Assembly (NCBI RefSeq): GCF_024696245.1
Contig: NZ_JAILGZ010000080.1
Location: 1 to 52,274 of the forward strand
Reading direction: 5' to 3'
DNA: 52,274 nucleotides
Origin: Treponema sp.
GTDB lineage: Bacteria; Spirochaetota; Spirochaetia; Treponematales; Treponemataceae
Below are positions 40,434 to 51,300 of the stretch, in pieces. A program made the translations under genes and the position numbers. The first letter of the stretch is position 1, and each line of letters begins with the position of its first letter. Below the pieces are notes generated by a model, which was not told the DNA's origin, made no database searches, and was given only the letters and a program-made list of their open reading frames with translations.

Positions 40434-43179
40434 TTTAGCCATTCCTTTCTGGATATCAGTTTTTATTTGTCTCACCTGTGCAATGCTCTGCTATTATCTT
40501 TTTCATAATAGTTTTTTCAGGGCATTAATGAAGCTGGATGAAGATCCTATTGCTACCATTACTTTTAAATATAAAACTGCAGAAAGAAAATTTCTTGACC
40601 GTGTTATATGGGACAGACTCAGACAGAACTCTCCGGTTTATAACGGTGACACAATTCACACTGCAGAATTTTCGGAAGCAACTGTCTGGTTTGATGACGG
40701 TACAACTCTTGACCTGGCAGAAAATACAATGGCTCAGGTTTTTCTTCATGATGACGGAATGCATGGAGCAGAACTTACTTCCGGTACTGCAAACATTGAA
40801 TCGGTGGAAGGTGGAAAAGGTTTTTCTTTTTCCAGTTCAAATGTGCAGGTTTCTGTAAAGGCTGGTACAAGACTTTCTGCGGAGAGGGTAGAGGATTCAA
40901 CTGTAAATCTTTCCGTGCAGAGGGGTGATGCGGTTTTAAATTCCGGAGAAACTTTAACGGAAGGTAAGGCTGTAACTGTAATCGATGGCGTTGCATCTGC
41001 ACCGCTTTTTTCTGTTGTGTCGCCTGTACAGAATCAGAAGTTTTTGTATTTTTCTGAGGAACAGTACACTGTTGATTTTGAATGGCAAAGCAGTGAAGTA
41101 ATTTCTGATCTTGAATTAAAAATTTCTACTGATAAGAGATTTAAAAATATAGTAAAGACTGTAAAGGCTGCTGACATTAATAAAACAAGTGTGGAACTTT
41201 CTAAGGGAACTTATTACTGGCAGCTCTCTGGTACAGGGAGTGAAGAAAAACATCACAAGGAAATAGAAACCTGTTCCGGAAAGTTTCAGGTAATTCAGTC
41301 TTTAAAGCCTGAGCTGGTAATTCCTGTTAATGATTACAACTATACTTACAGAAAGCAGAATCCTTCTATTCGTTTTATCTGGGATTCAAGTGAAGCTGCT
41401 ACTGCATATAATTTTATTGTTTCCAGAAACAGTGATATGTCTTCTCCTCTTGTTGCCCAGAGGTCTTCAAGCCCTTCAATAATTATTTCTACTCTTGGAG
41501 CAGGTACCTATTATTATCAGGTTACTCCTTACTACGTAGTTAATCATGCAGGCTTGCAGAATCCTTCTGACATGGGACGCTTTACAATTGAGCAGAGGGA
41601 TGAACTTAAGGCTCCTGTTCTTGTAAGCCCTGGAGATAAGGAATTTGTTGATAAGACTAAGGATAAGACAATACTTTCATGGCAGATGGAAAATGAAAGT
41701 GTTACTTACAGTATAAATGTTTCAAGACAGAAAAATCTTTCTTCTCCTGTAATTTCAAGAGAGACAAGGGATAACTACATAACTTTAACTTCTTCAGAAA
41801 TTAAAAAACTCTCAGATGGTGAATATTACTGGGGTGTAAGTCAGACAGACAGCGAAGGAAATAAATCTGAGCTTTCTTCTATAAGATCCTTCTATGCCCT
41901 TAATGGCGAAATTGAACAGAGAACGGTTTTTCCTCCGGACAATTATGTTTTGTGGAAACCTCTTGTGTCTGATACAAGATTTACATGGAAAACAAATCTT
42001 AATCTTATGCAGTATATTCAGATTGCAAGTGACAGGGATTTTACAAATATTGTTTTTGATTCAGAAACAAGCGGAACTTCTTATTCCGGTGCAAATCTTG
42101 AAAACGGGGAATACTACTGGCGTATTACAACTAAGGACCAGAATTTTATCCGTGGTACAGCTGCAAAAAAACTTACTGTTGTTCCTGAACTTTCTGCCGG
42201 AAAAATTATTGCTCCTACTGTTGTAAGGCGTGCTGTTGTACGTCCAAGTGAACCTTGTACCTTCAGCTGGGAAGAAAATAAAGAAGCTGATTACTACAGA
42301 ATTAAAATTTACAAGGCTGGCAGTGATAAGGTTTTGTATGACCAGAACTTTATAAGTGATAATCATATAGAAGTAGAAGTAGATAAATTTGAAGAAGGTA
42401 CATACCGCTGGGAACTTCAGGCTTATGCTTATGAATCTGATAAAGCTTCCCGTAGAAGTTCCATGCTTTCTGAATCTAACTTTGTACTTAGAAAAATCAG
42501 ACCGGCAAAACTTTTGTCTCCGTCAAACGGACAGTCTTTTGGAGGCTGGGATGCAATTGATAATCCTCCTTTGTTAAAGTGGTCTTCTTACGAAAGATAC
42601 TCTAAGGCAAATATTGTTCTTGTAAAAAAATCCGGACTGGATGTGGGAGAAAGGATTTATATTCAGGATGGTTACCAGCAGCAGCTTCCTGCTTTAAGTG
42701 CCGGTGAATATGAATGGTATGTTAATGCCTATACACTGGATGATCTGGATATTACTTCTGATGTAAGATATTCATTTACTGTAGAAGAGATTCCTCCATT
42801 TGCAGCTCCGGAAAACGTAAAGACTGCAGGGGGAGATTATTTTGATTCTTCTTACTTGAGAAAAACTCCTTACATTGTATTTAAGTGGAAGGAAGTTGCA
42901 CATGCCGACAGTTATGTTCTTGAAATTTTTGGTAAGAAAAATAAGCTTTTATTTACTCAGTTCCTTACAGGTAATAAAACAACAGAATACAAACTTGACA
43001 ATCTTTCTGATTTTGCAAAGGGAGATTTTACCTGGAGCGTTAAGGCTGTGCTTCTTGATGAAGAAAAGAAAAGAATTCTTATAGATGGTATTCCTGGAAA
43101 AGGTAAGTTTACAATTAATTACTCTTTAAACAAGAATGGTGGTAAACGTAAAAAGCAGGGGGATTTGTATGCTGAATAA
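40399..43179 (+). CDS. FecR-domain membrane protein with repeated Fn3-like modules
   Basis: A 926-aa protein with one N-terminal membrane helix (about 17-36). Residues about 55-185 look like a FecR domain (NSPVYNGDTIHTAEFSEATV, then VWFDDGTTLDLAENT and VQVSVKAGTRL). The remaining 700 residues are about seven Fn3-like repeats, each with a W/F-xW core and a G-x-YYW strand (KGTYYWQLSG, AGTYYYQVTP, DGEYYWGVSQ, NGEYYWRITT). FecR domains usually regulate or sense envelope signals. The start overlaps the cyclase gene by 35 bp, so translation is likely coupled. The role with the cyclase is inferred. Confidence 0.75.
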   Translation: MKKKIRFRLKNDLAIPFWISVFICLTCAMLCYYLFHNSFFRALMKLDEDPIATITFKYKTAERKFLDRVIWDRLRQNSPVYNGDTIHTAEFSEATVWFDDGTTLDLAENTMAQVFLHDDGMHGAELTSGTANIESVEGGKGFSFSSSNVQVSVKAGTRLSAERVEDSTVNLSVQRGDAVLNSGETLTEGKAVTVIDGVASAPLFSVVSPVQNQKFLYFSEEQYTVDFEWQSSEVISDLELKISTDKRFKNIVKTVKAADINKTSVELSKGTYYWQLSGTGSEEKHHKEIETCSGKFQVIQSLKPELVIPVNDYNYTYRKQNPSIRFIWDSSEAATAYNFIVSRNSDMSSPLVAQRSSSPSIIISTLGAGTYYYQVTPYYVVNHAGLQNPSDMGRFTIEQRDELKAPVLVSPGDKEFVDKTKDKTILSWQMENESVTYSINVSRQKNLSSPVISRETRDNYITLTSSEIKKLSDGEYYWGVSQTDSEGNKSELSSIRSFYALNGEIEQRTVFPPDNYVLWKPLVSDTRFTWKTNLNLMQYIQIASDRDFTNIVFDSETSGTSYSGANLENGEYYWRITTKDQNFIRGTAAKKLTVVPELSAGKIIAPTVVRRAVVRPSEPCTFSWEENKEADYYRIKIYKAGSDKVLYDQNFISDNHIEVEVDKFEEGTYRWELQAYAYESDKASRRSSMLSESNFVLRKIRPAKLLSPSNGQSFGGWDAIDNPPLLKWSSYERYSKANIVLVKKSGLDVGERIYIQDGYQQQLPALSAGEYEWYVNAYTLDDLDITSDVRYSFTVEEIPPFAAPENVKTAGGDYFDSSYLRKTPYIVFKWKEVAHADSYVLEIFGKKNKLLFTQFLTGNKTTEYKLDNLSDFAKGDFTWSVKAVLLDEEKKRILIDGIPGKGKFTINYSLNKNGGKRKKQGDLYAE

Positions 43180-44452
43180 AAAAATCTTACCTGTCTTTAT
43201 TTTGTGTGGAATTTTCTCATTGCATTATAAACCTTTAGGATTATATGCTCAGGAAAATAATATGCCGGATTCTTCTGTAGAAAAAAATATTTCTGCCAGA
43301 GATGAAAATGCTTCTGCCAATATAATCCGTCAGCCTTTTGCCTGGGAAAATGCAGGTGATGTTTTAAAATACGAAATCATTATTTACAGAATAGATGATG
43401 AGACCGGAAAAAGTGAACAGGTCTTTTTTCATGAGACAACAGAAGAAGAAAACGAAAGCTGTCTTATTTATATAGAACCAGTACTTCCACCTGGACGTTA
43501 TCGTTCAAAGATTAATGTTTACAATATTCTTGGTGGACTTGAAGAAGGTCTTAATACGGAAGATGTTTTTGTAATCCGTCAGGCATATAAGCCGGAAGTA
43601 AAAAATGTTTCTTATCCTCTCTATATGAGGTCTACAGTTTATCTTGATGATTTTGATAACGACGGAATTATAGAAATAGAAGGACGTAATCTTTTTGAAA
43701 CAGACCCTGAACATGAGGAACTTGTATTTACTGATTATTTTCTTAAGAGTGAAAAGCGAATCTTAAAGCCTCAGTCTATACTTTTTCATGACTCTGATAA
43801 CCGTAAGGTAAAGTTTCAATTCAGCATGAGAAGTCTTGATGTTGGTGAATATCATTTTGTTGCTCAGGATGCTTCAGGTCTTCATTCAGAAGAGAATAAC
43901 GATACAAAGTTTACGGTTAAGTTTAAAAAGTGGATGGACCTTGATATAGAAGCCGGTTATGTTCTTCCGGTTATGGTGCAGGATAATATTTTTGGAAAGT
44001 ACATGGATACAAATATGTTTCCTTTTAGTGCCCAGGGAAGAATTACATTTATTCCTTATAAGAGAAGTATGGGATATTTTGGACTTGGTTTAAAAGGAAC
44101 TTACAGCCGCCTTAATGCAGATTTTGATACTTACAGCATTGATGGTAATTTTGCAACAGCTCATCTTCTTTTTGTTTACCAGTTTCCAACTTTTAAAAGA
44201 AAGCTTTACTGGGAAGTTCACGGTGGTGCAGGTATTTCTTATTTTAATAACATTGTTTTTCATTTTGCAAACAATATTGATTCGGAGCAATTAAATACAA
44301 TAAGTCCGTCTTTTGATGCTGGCCTTGCAGTACAGTTTTATATTAACAAGCGACTTTATATAGAAGCTGCAGGTGATTATGTTCTTACAGTTAATGATGG
44401 AAACTTACTGGGAATGGTTATGCCTTCTCTTGGTCTGGGATGGCAGTTTTAG
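43169..44452 (+). CDS. Secreted protein with Ig-like front and beta-barrel-like C-terminus
   Basis: A 427-aa protein from ATG 43169 (MLNKKILPVF), preferred because GGGGGA lies 5 nt upstream; the gene overlaps the FecR gene by 11 bp. A signal peptide ends near LYAQ. Residues about 45-130 form an Ig/Fn3-like module (QPFAWENAGDVLKYEIIIYR); about 140-240 a second beta domain. The last 190 residues alternate amphipathic strands with aromatic girdles (GYFGLGLKGTYSRL, LGLGWQF at the end) and look like an outer-membrane barrel. Family not recognised. Probably forms an envelope complex with its operon neighbours. Confidence 0.65.
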   Translation: MLNKKILPVFILCGIFSLHYKPLGLYAQENNMPDSSVEKNISARDENASANIIRQPFAWENAGDVLKYEIIIYRIDDETGKSEQVFFHETTEEENESCLIYIEPVLPPGRYRSKINVYNILGGLEEGLNTEDVFVIRQAYKPEVKNVSYPLYMRSTVYLDDFDNDGIIEIEGRNLFETDPEHEELVFTDYFLKSEKRILKPQSILFHDSDNRKVKFQFSMRSLDVGEYHFVAQDASGLHSEENNDTKFTVKFKKWMDLDIEAGYVLPVMVQDNIFGKYMDTNMFPFSAQGRITFIPYKRSMGYFGLGLKGTYSRLNADFDTYSIDGNFATAHLLFVYQFPTFKRKLYWEVHGGAGISYFNNIVFHFANNIDSEQLNTISPSFDAGLAVQFYINKRLYIEAAGDYVLTVNDGNLLGMVMPSLGLGWQF

Positions 44453-44463
44453 GAGGTGGAAAA

Positions 44464-47400
44464 TTGAAAAGAAGTTTTTTATTTTTTGCTGCAGTAATTT
44501 TTTTATTTTTATCCTGTGATTTTAATACCCTTACAAAACCAGGCTGGAATAATTCAGCAGAAGAATTTTTTCAGGAGTATACCAATACTGCTGCTATTGA
44601 GGCTTTTGAACTTGATGTTGATTCTTACAAAGATGCTTCCGGAAATCTCTGTATTGCATCTGATGCTGACTGCGGAATAACTTTTTACTTAAGAAATCCT
44701 CAGGGGTATGACCTGAATGTTTCCAGGGAATTTCCTAACCTGGATACGGAGAGTGGAAGTATTGCAAGTAAACTTTCTTCTGTAGAGATTGAACAGAAGG
44801 ATACAGATTTTATTTATGTAAAGCTTCCTTCTTCTTTTTTAATGGAAGCTGACCAGTATTCAAAGGATATCAGTCATGTAATTTCACTTACAGAGGTTAA
44901 GTCCGGCCGACAGTTTAAGGATTACACAATGCCTCTCTACTGTAATTCAAAACCACCTGTTCCTTCTGCCGCAGTTGTTGTTCAGACTCAGGAGACCCCT
45001 TCAAAATGGGTAGTATGTTTTGACCTTCCTTCTGTTTCTTCTATGTCGGGACTGCATAATGATTTGTCTAAAATTTTAATTGATGGAAAAGAATATGAAA
45101 TTGTAAATACTGATGGTACAGCTTCTTTTTCTGATGACCAGTCAGAAATATATTCAGAGTCTACAAAGCCTTCTGATATAAGTCTGGCTGCAAATACAAA
45201 TACCGGCCTTACTTTTGAAAGTTCAGGTGGTCAGCCGGTTTACTTTTTTACAGGTGATGAAGCTGATGAAAATGAAAGAATCTATACTATAGAAGTTTTT
45301 GATAATTCAGGGCTTTCTTCTTCTCTTGCAGTGTCAGCTCAGGGATATAAACTTTCTGCAGCAAGTCTTTATGACAATGAAGGTACTGAAGCTTTTGTTT
45401 CCGGAGGCAGTACAGAAAATTCTGTATGTCAGAATGATGATGGCAGCGGAACTTTGCGTTTTACGGCAGAGGCAAAAACTGCAGCTATTACTTATACAGA
45501 CAGCAGTGGAAGTGAACAGACTGTAGAAGCCTGCGACTATGACTCATCTGATGCAAGTATTGTTTATGAAATTTACACTGACTCAGGCTTTACCAGTCTT
45601 TATTCCAGCGGCAGTATTAAGGGACTTGAAGGAAGCATTACTGTGCCTTCAGGTACTTGTTATGTCAGGGCCTTTGTAAGAAAACCTTTGTATGCAGACA
45701 GTAGTGTGCTAACATGGAAGTGCCACGTTGTAAGAACCAGGGTTTATGTTGCAAATGAAGAATCCGGGGGAAGCAACGCAAACGACGGAACCCTGGCTCA
45801 TCCGGTAGAAACGATTAGTGCAGCGGTAGATATGTTTGATTTGGCCACTGCGGATAATTATGTTTATGTACTTACTGATTTGTATAATAATGAAAAAAAC
45901 ATTGATTTTAGTGGTGTTAATGTAACAATTATGGGATCAGATACTTCTCGCAACGATGTAATGAGGACCCTTGATGCAAATGGCATTTCAGTTCCAGATT
46001 CAGATTATATCTTTGGATGTTGTGGAGCCAATGACCTAACAGTAAAGAACCTTACCATAAAGAATGCAAATATTGAAAACAACATCGTTAATTTTAGTGG
46101 TGTAACAGGCAATCTAGTATTTGAAAATTTTGATATTACAGGATGTACTTCATCAAACGGATTGGTTCTTAGTGCCAGCACTGATGGTTCAGATGCTACA
46201 GTGACTATGACAGACTGTAATATTACAGATTCTACTTCTGAAGGCGAAGTGCTAAATATAGATTCAAAAACTATTTTATCTATGACGAATTGTAATATAT
46301 CTGGTTCAACTTCTGATACAGAGCTTCTTTGTACAAGTTCAACAACACTGACTTTGACCAACTGTAATTTTACAAACAATACAATTGGTAATGGTGATTA
46401 TCTTATAGAAGTAAATAATGCAACAGAATTTACTGCAAGTAGCTGTAAGATTACCGGCAATGATTCAACAATAATTAACATTCCAGTTATACAATATGAT
46501 GTAGATGCTTCTACTTTGAATTTTGACGATGTGGAAATTTCTGGTAACGGCTCAAAGATAATGGGAATTAACTGTCAGTCAAAGGATGTAACATTAAAAG
46601 ATTCCACGATAAGCGGCTGTCAGTCTTATGCCTTCTATGATGGGTATGAAGATGATGGCAACAGTTTTGTAATGGATAATACTGAAATTTCTGATACTAC
46701 CCTTACAGATGATGATGATGATGTTGTTTACTTTACAGCTTCTACAATAACAATAACAGATTCAACTATAAAAGATAATACACCTAAGGATTCTTCCAGT
46801 GATATCTTTGAGTTTGAGATTCCAGGTGGTAGTAGTCCGAATGTCCAGCTTTCAGGTACAAAATTTCTGAACAATGGAATCAGTGAGGACAATTATTTTA
46901 ATAATTTGTTCTTATTGCAAAGTTGTGGAAATGGCAGCATAGAAGTAATTAATTGTGATTTCAGCAAGAACTTTACTTGTTATGCTTTATATTTTGATTC
47001 TGACAGCTACACAGATATAACTATAAATAATACCACATTTACAGAAAACTTTGCCGATATAACTCTTGTTTTATTTGGCAGTAATTCAGATAGCTGTAAT
47101 TTTACGAATGTCTCTTTTGAACAAAATGATGGTAATCTTATTGATCTTAGCAAAACAGCAACTTTTGAAAATTTAACAGTTACCAACAACACTAATGACG
47201 CAAGCCTTATTACAACATCCGGCAGCTTTACCATGAAGGGCGGTTCAATAAGCAACAACACAATAATTCCTTTGGTTACAGCAGGAAGTGAATTAAAAGG
47301 CGGATTGTTTGCCGCGTCCGGAACTTCATCTTCTCCAATTACAAGCGTAATCTTTACAGGCGTAACAATCAGCGGTAATAAAATTAATAATTCTGCAAGC

Positions 47401-48318
47401 CAGTATGGAGTAAATGGCGGAGCATTGTATATTGATAATGCTATGTTCTTTAAATTAGAGTCCTGCACAATAAGCGGTAACTCTGTTGAATACAATGGAA
47501 CTTCCAGTGTAAACCTTTTTGGTGGGGATTTGTATTTAAGCAATATTGAAGTTGCACGTATAACCGACACAAGCTTTGATAACAGCGGATTTACTACAAG
47601 CAATACAAGTTCAACAATTTGCGGTAACTCTATTTATGAGTCGTCGGCAAATATTTATCTTGAAGGAAGCACGTCTTTTGCAGATGGTAATGATATTTAT
47701 ATTTGTTCAAGTACAAGTAGTACAGGACTTGATACTACTTTAAGAGTCTCAGAGAACTTTACAGGTCCAGCTACACTTACTCTTGGAGAATACATAGAGG
47801 GCAGCACAATTATTCAGGCTATGGACGACGGCACTTACATTACCGGCACAATCTGTAACAAATTCACCATAACAGACCAGGTTGTTAACGATGAAACTAC
47901 CTCCTGGGTACTGGCACCAAATTCTACTCTAAATGAAGGCCTTTTGAGTAAGCCTGGACTTTCAGTTACTACCAGCGACGGTTCTTACACAATGGCCCTG
48001 GATACAAGCAGCAGCTTTACAAAAAGTCAAGTTTCTGACGGAAGTGCAAGTGTAAGCTGGTCAATTAAAGACAGCAGCGACACAGTGGTTGCATCTTCTA
48101 CAACAGCTCTTGCTTCAATGACTTCTGCAACAATTACTTTGTATTCAAATGGAATAGCTTATCCTGGAGTTAGCGCTGTTACAAATACAAACGGAACAAC
48201 ACCAAGTCTTACCCTGCCAGACACTATGCCAGCTGGTTCTTATAGCGTAAAGATAGAAGCTGTTATTGGAAGTAATACTTATACAGGAGAGCTTCCAATT
48301 ACAATTACAAGTGAATAA
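44464..48318 (+). CDS. Giant beta-helix surface lipoprotein, TTG start
   Basis: A 1284-aa lipoprotein. I place the start at TTG 44464 (MKRSFLFF) because AGGAGG lies 7 nt before it and the lipobox FLSC (Cys near 18) follows. An ATG at 44440 lies inside the previous gene and lacks a site. About residues 20-420 are Ig-like modules (SKILIDGKEYEIVNTDGTAS). NEESGGSNANDGTLAHPVET marks the DUF1565-type entry into a right-handed beta-helix (about 430-1150) with many rungs of the TLTNCNFTNNTI kind. The C-terminal 100 residues form another beta domain. Probably a surface adhesin or scaffold. It follows the barrel-like gene by 11 bp, so it is the same operon. Confidence 0.8.
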   Translation: MKRSFLFFAAVIFLFLSCDFNTLTKPGWNNSAEEFFQEYTNTAAIEAFELDVDSYKDASGNLCIASDADCGITFYLRNPQGYDLNVSREFPNLDTESGSIASKLSSVEIEQKDTDFIYVKLPSSFLMEADQYSKDISHVISLTEVKSGRQFKDYTMPLYCNSKPPVPSAAVVVQTQETPSKWVVCFDLPSVSSMSGLHNDLSKILIDGKEYEIVNTDGTASFSDDQSEIYSESTKPSDISLAANTNTGLTFESSGGQPVYFFTGDEADENERIYTIEVFDNSGLSSSLAVSAQGYKLSAASLYDNEGTEAFVSGGSTENSVCQNDDGSGTLRFTAEAKTAAITYTDSSGSEQTVEACDYDSSDASIVYEIYTDSGFTSLYSSGSIKGLEGSITVPSGTCYVRAFVRKPLYADSSVLTWKCHVVRTRVYVANEESGGSNANDGTLAHPVETISAAVDMFDLATADNYVYVLTDLYNNEKNIDFSGVNVTIMGSDTSRNDVMRTLDANGISVPDSDYIFGCCGANDLTVKNLTIKNANIENNIVNFSGVTGNLVFENFDITGCTSSNGLVLSASTDGSDATVTMTDCNITDSTSEGEVLNIDSKTILSMTNCNISGSTSDTELLCTSSTTLTLTNCNFTNNTIGNGDYLIEVNNATEFTASSCKITGNDSTIINIPVIQYDVDASTLNFDDVEISGNGSKIMGINCQSKDVTLKDSTISGCQSYAFYDGYEDDGNSFVMDNTEISDTTLTDDDDDVVYFTASTITITDSTIKDNTPKDSSSDIFEFEIPGGSSPNVQLSGTKFLNNGISEDNYFNNLFLLQSCGNGSIEVINCDFSKNFTCYALYFDSDSYTDITINNTTFTENFADITLVLFGSNSDSCNFTNVSFEQNDGNLIDLSKTATFENLTVTNNTNDASLITTSGSFTMKGGSISNNTIIPLVTAGSELKGGLFAASGTSSSPITSVIFTGVTISGNKINNSASQYGVNGGALYIDNAMFFKLESCTISGNSVEYNGTSSVNLFGGDLYLSNIEVARITDTSFDNSGFTTSNTSSTICGNSIYESSANIYLEGSTSFADGNDIYICSSTSSTGLDTTLRVSENFTGPATLTLGEYIEGSTIIQAMDDGTYITGTICNKFTITDQVVNDETTSWVLAPNSTLNEGLLSKPGLSVTTSDGSYTMALDTSSSFTKSQVSDGSASVSWSIKDSSDTVVASSTTALASMTSATITLYSNGIAYPGVSAVTNTNGTTPSLTLPDTMPAGSYSVKIEAVIGSNTYTGELPITITSE

Positions 48319-48361
48319 TTTTGTGCAAGTTCAGTAAAGAGGATTTTCTAAGGAGAATAAT

Positions 48362-51300
48362 ATGAAAGGATTTTACAGATTTTTTGCTTTTGTCGCAGTT
48401 CTAAGCCTTTTTTCAGCATGTTCAGATCTTTCCATAGAAGAGGATTCTTCCAAAAAAAACAACGGCTCCAGCAAAGAAGTTTCTGCTCCAGGAATCTACC
48501 TTACGGCCACTGACCCCAACGGAAATAAAATTGGCGGTGGGGAAAGTTCAAGCCGCAACGCCAGCCCGGTAATAGATGGAGGTTGGTCTTACTATGGCGT
48601 ACTAGTTACAAGTGGAACTGTGCCAGATGAATCTACCAAATTGCAAAAGGTAACATACAATTCTACTTCAGGCAGTCTTTACTACCCAATGAATAAATCA
48701 GAATTAGATACAAAAGGCAATATGGATTTGTATGTGTATGGATTTCCATCTTCACAAAATACTCATACTGCTGTTACAGCCTCTCTATATCTAAAAAGTA
48801 CAATAAGCATTGACGGAGCAAGCCTTGCTTATACAACAAGCGGAAAGTTTGCAATATGCACAGGAGAATCTGAAACAGCAGGTTACGGAACTATAAACTT
48901 AAAGGTTAATGTAAGTGGAACAAATATAGAGTATGTTACTTATACAGTTAAAATGGGGACTGAAGGTTCCTCTACCAGCGGAAGCTCTACAGTTAGCGAC
49001 AGCATTCTTACAATAAATCCAAAGGATGATGGCGGAACAGATTCTAAACAATTTTCAGCGGGCACCTATACTCTTACTATGAGTTGTTATAATTCTAATG
49101 GCGGCAATCTTATTTACTACCGGACAGAAACTGTGGAAGTCTGGCCGGGCTGTGAGACTAATACCTGGTATACAGGGAATGGAATTGTAGATGAGTTAAG
49201 CATTTCTTCTGATTCACTTTTTAAGACTTATTTTGTCTGCGGTTCAGATTCCTATTTTTATGGTAATTCACTCACATCTTACACCAATGCCAGTGATACC
49301 AACACCGGCGGTATAGGTGCTCCTCTGGCCACTGTGGGGGAAGCTGTAAACCGTATTCTTGCAGCAAATGACGGTACTTCTGAGTATATGATTTATCTGG
49401 ATGGAACGGATACTTCTGTTTCTTCGTCAAAAATAAATATTACTGAAACTTCCAAGGCACTAAATCTGACCATAAAATCTCTTACCAGCAGCCAGGCGGT
49501 GTTGAATGGGTATTCAGATACAGCTACATCTACCAAAGACTCTTATGAGGGCGCCCTGCTTAATATTTCAGGGAAGTCTAGTACTGATACAAAAATAAAT
49601 CTGGAAAACATAAAGATTTGCGGGCATAACAATTCTGCAAGTGATGGAACTGGCGGAGGAATTTACAGCAGTAAAGCCACCATTACATTGACAAACTGCA
49701 TAATAAGCGGCAACCAGGCTGCAAATGGCGGTGGAATCTACCATAACGGCAATATTACAATGAATGGCGGAAGAATAAGCGGAAATACAGCCACTTCAAA
49801 CGGAGGCGGAGTAGCTGTGGTTGCTGGGACAAGTTCAAATGCAAGCTTTTACATGAAAGGGACAGCGGTAATTGGAGATTCGAGTGCAACTTCAACAGCA
49901 ACCAGTAGTGATGTGTGTTCCAATTCTGCAAACCTGGGTGCTGGTATTTACGTTAGTGGTGGCAGCCTTTACATTGGCTATACAGCTGACGGAAATGAAG
50001 ATGGAAATTTTGAAGGTGGAGTTTACTATAACTTTGCCAGCAGCAATGGTGGCGGAGTTTATGCAGATACTCATTCTGTTGTTAAGATGAGTGGTGGTAC
50101 CATAGGCAGAAATGCTGCCACTTCAAACGGAGGCGGAGTTTATACGCTTGGAAGCTTATATCTTTGCGGCTCCGCTGTAATTGGAGATTCCACTGCTACT
50201 ACAACAGCAACAGTTAATGATAATTCAAATTCTGTTACAAACGGTAATGGTGGTGGAATTTACTCAAGTGGCGGCAGCGTTTACATTGGCTATACAGCTG
50301 ACGAAGACATAGATAATGATTTTAATGGTGGAGTTTACTATAACTATGCCAGCAATCATGGTGGCGGAGTTTATGCAGTTGATAATTCTGTTGTTAAAAT
50401 GAGTGGTGGTTATATAAGTGCAAACATGGCTTATCTTAATGGCGGTGGAATTTACACTTCAGGAAGAGCTTTTATTTCTTCTGGTCAAATAATGAAAAAT
50501 GATGCATTTCAGAATAGAGGAGGAATGGGTGGTGGAATTTATAACGCAGGAAACTTATTTGTGTACGGGGACACATTAATTGGGCATGATGTGGCTTCTG
50601 ATTCTACCTGGAAGCCGGACTTTTCTAATTTTGCAGTAAATGGTGGTGGTGGTGTTTATAATCAAGGTAGTTTTTATTTAGGTTATAAAACAGCAACAGA
50701 GAAGGATGCAACTTCGACTTGTAAAATATTCAACTGTTATGGAGGCTATGGTGGAGGTGTATATAATGATGGATCCTTTTATTTTGCTTATGGAGTAATA
50801 GAAAATAATACATCTAAATATAATGCAGGTGCTGTTTATAATTATGGAAACATCTATCTTAGTTGTAAGGCTTACATCCCAGCCGGCTATACAGACAAAA
50901 ATGGCACCAAAAGTACCGGAGTTAAAATGAATGATGTTTACATGAAAAGTATAAGTTATAACCTTTCTTTAAATCCAATAACTATAACAGGGGCTCTTAC
51001 TCCGCCAGAAGAAGCAAACGGTGTTGTGGCTACGATTACTCCGGAAGCTTATACTGAGGGTACCCAGGTTCTTGGAGACAATAACAACAGCTCATATGTC
51101 AGTTCCAATTACATGAAATTTGTATTAGCTCAAGAAGGTTACGCTATTGATAATAAAGGAACGGTCCAGAAAGGATATTTGGCAGATACGGCGCCAGCTT
51201 ATATTTCAACTATGACTGAATCAGGAACCGTAAGAGTTTTTGGCTATATTAACACCGATACGATAGCCGCTATAAAAACTGCTCTCTATACTTTATATGA

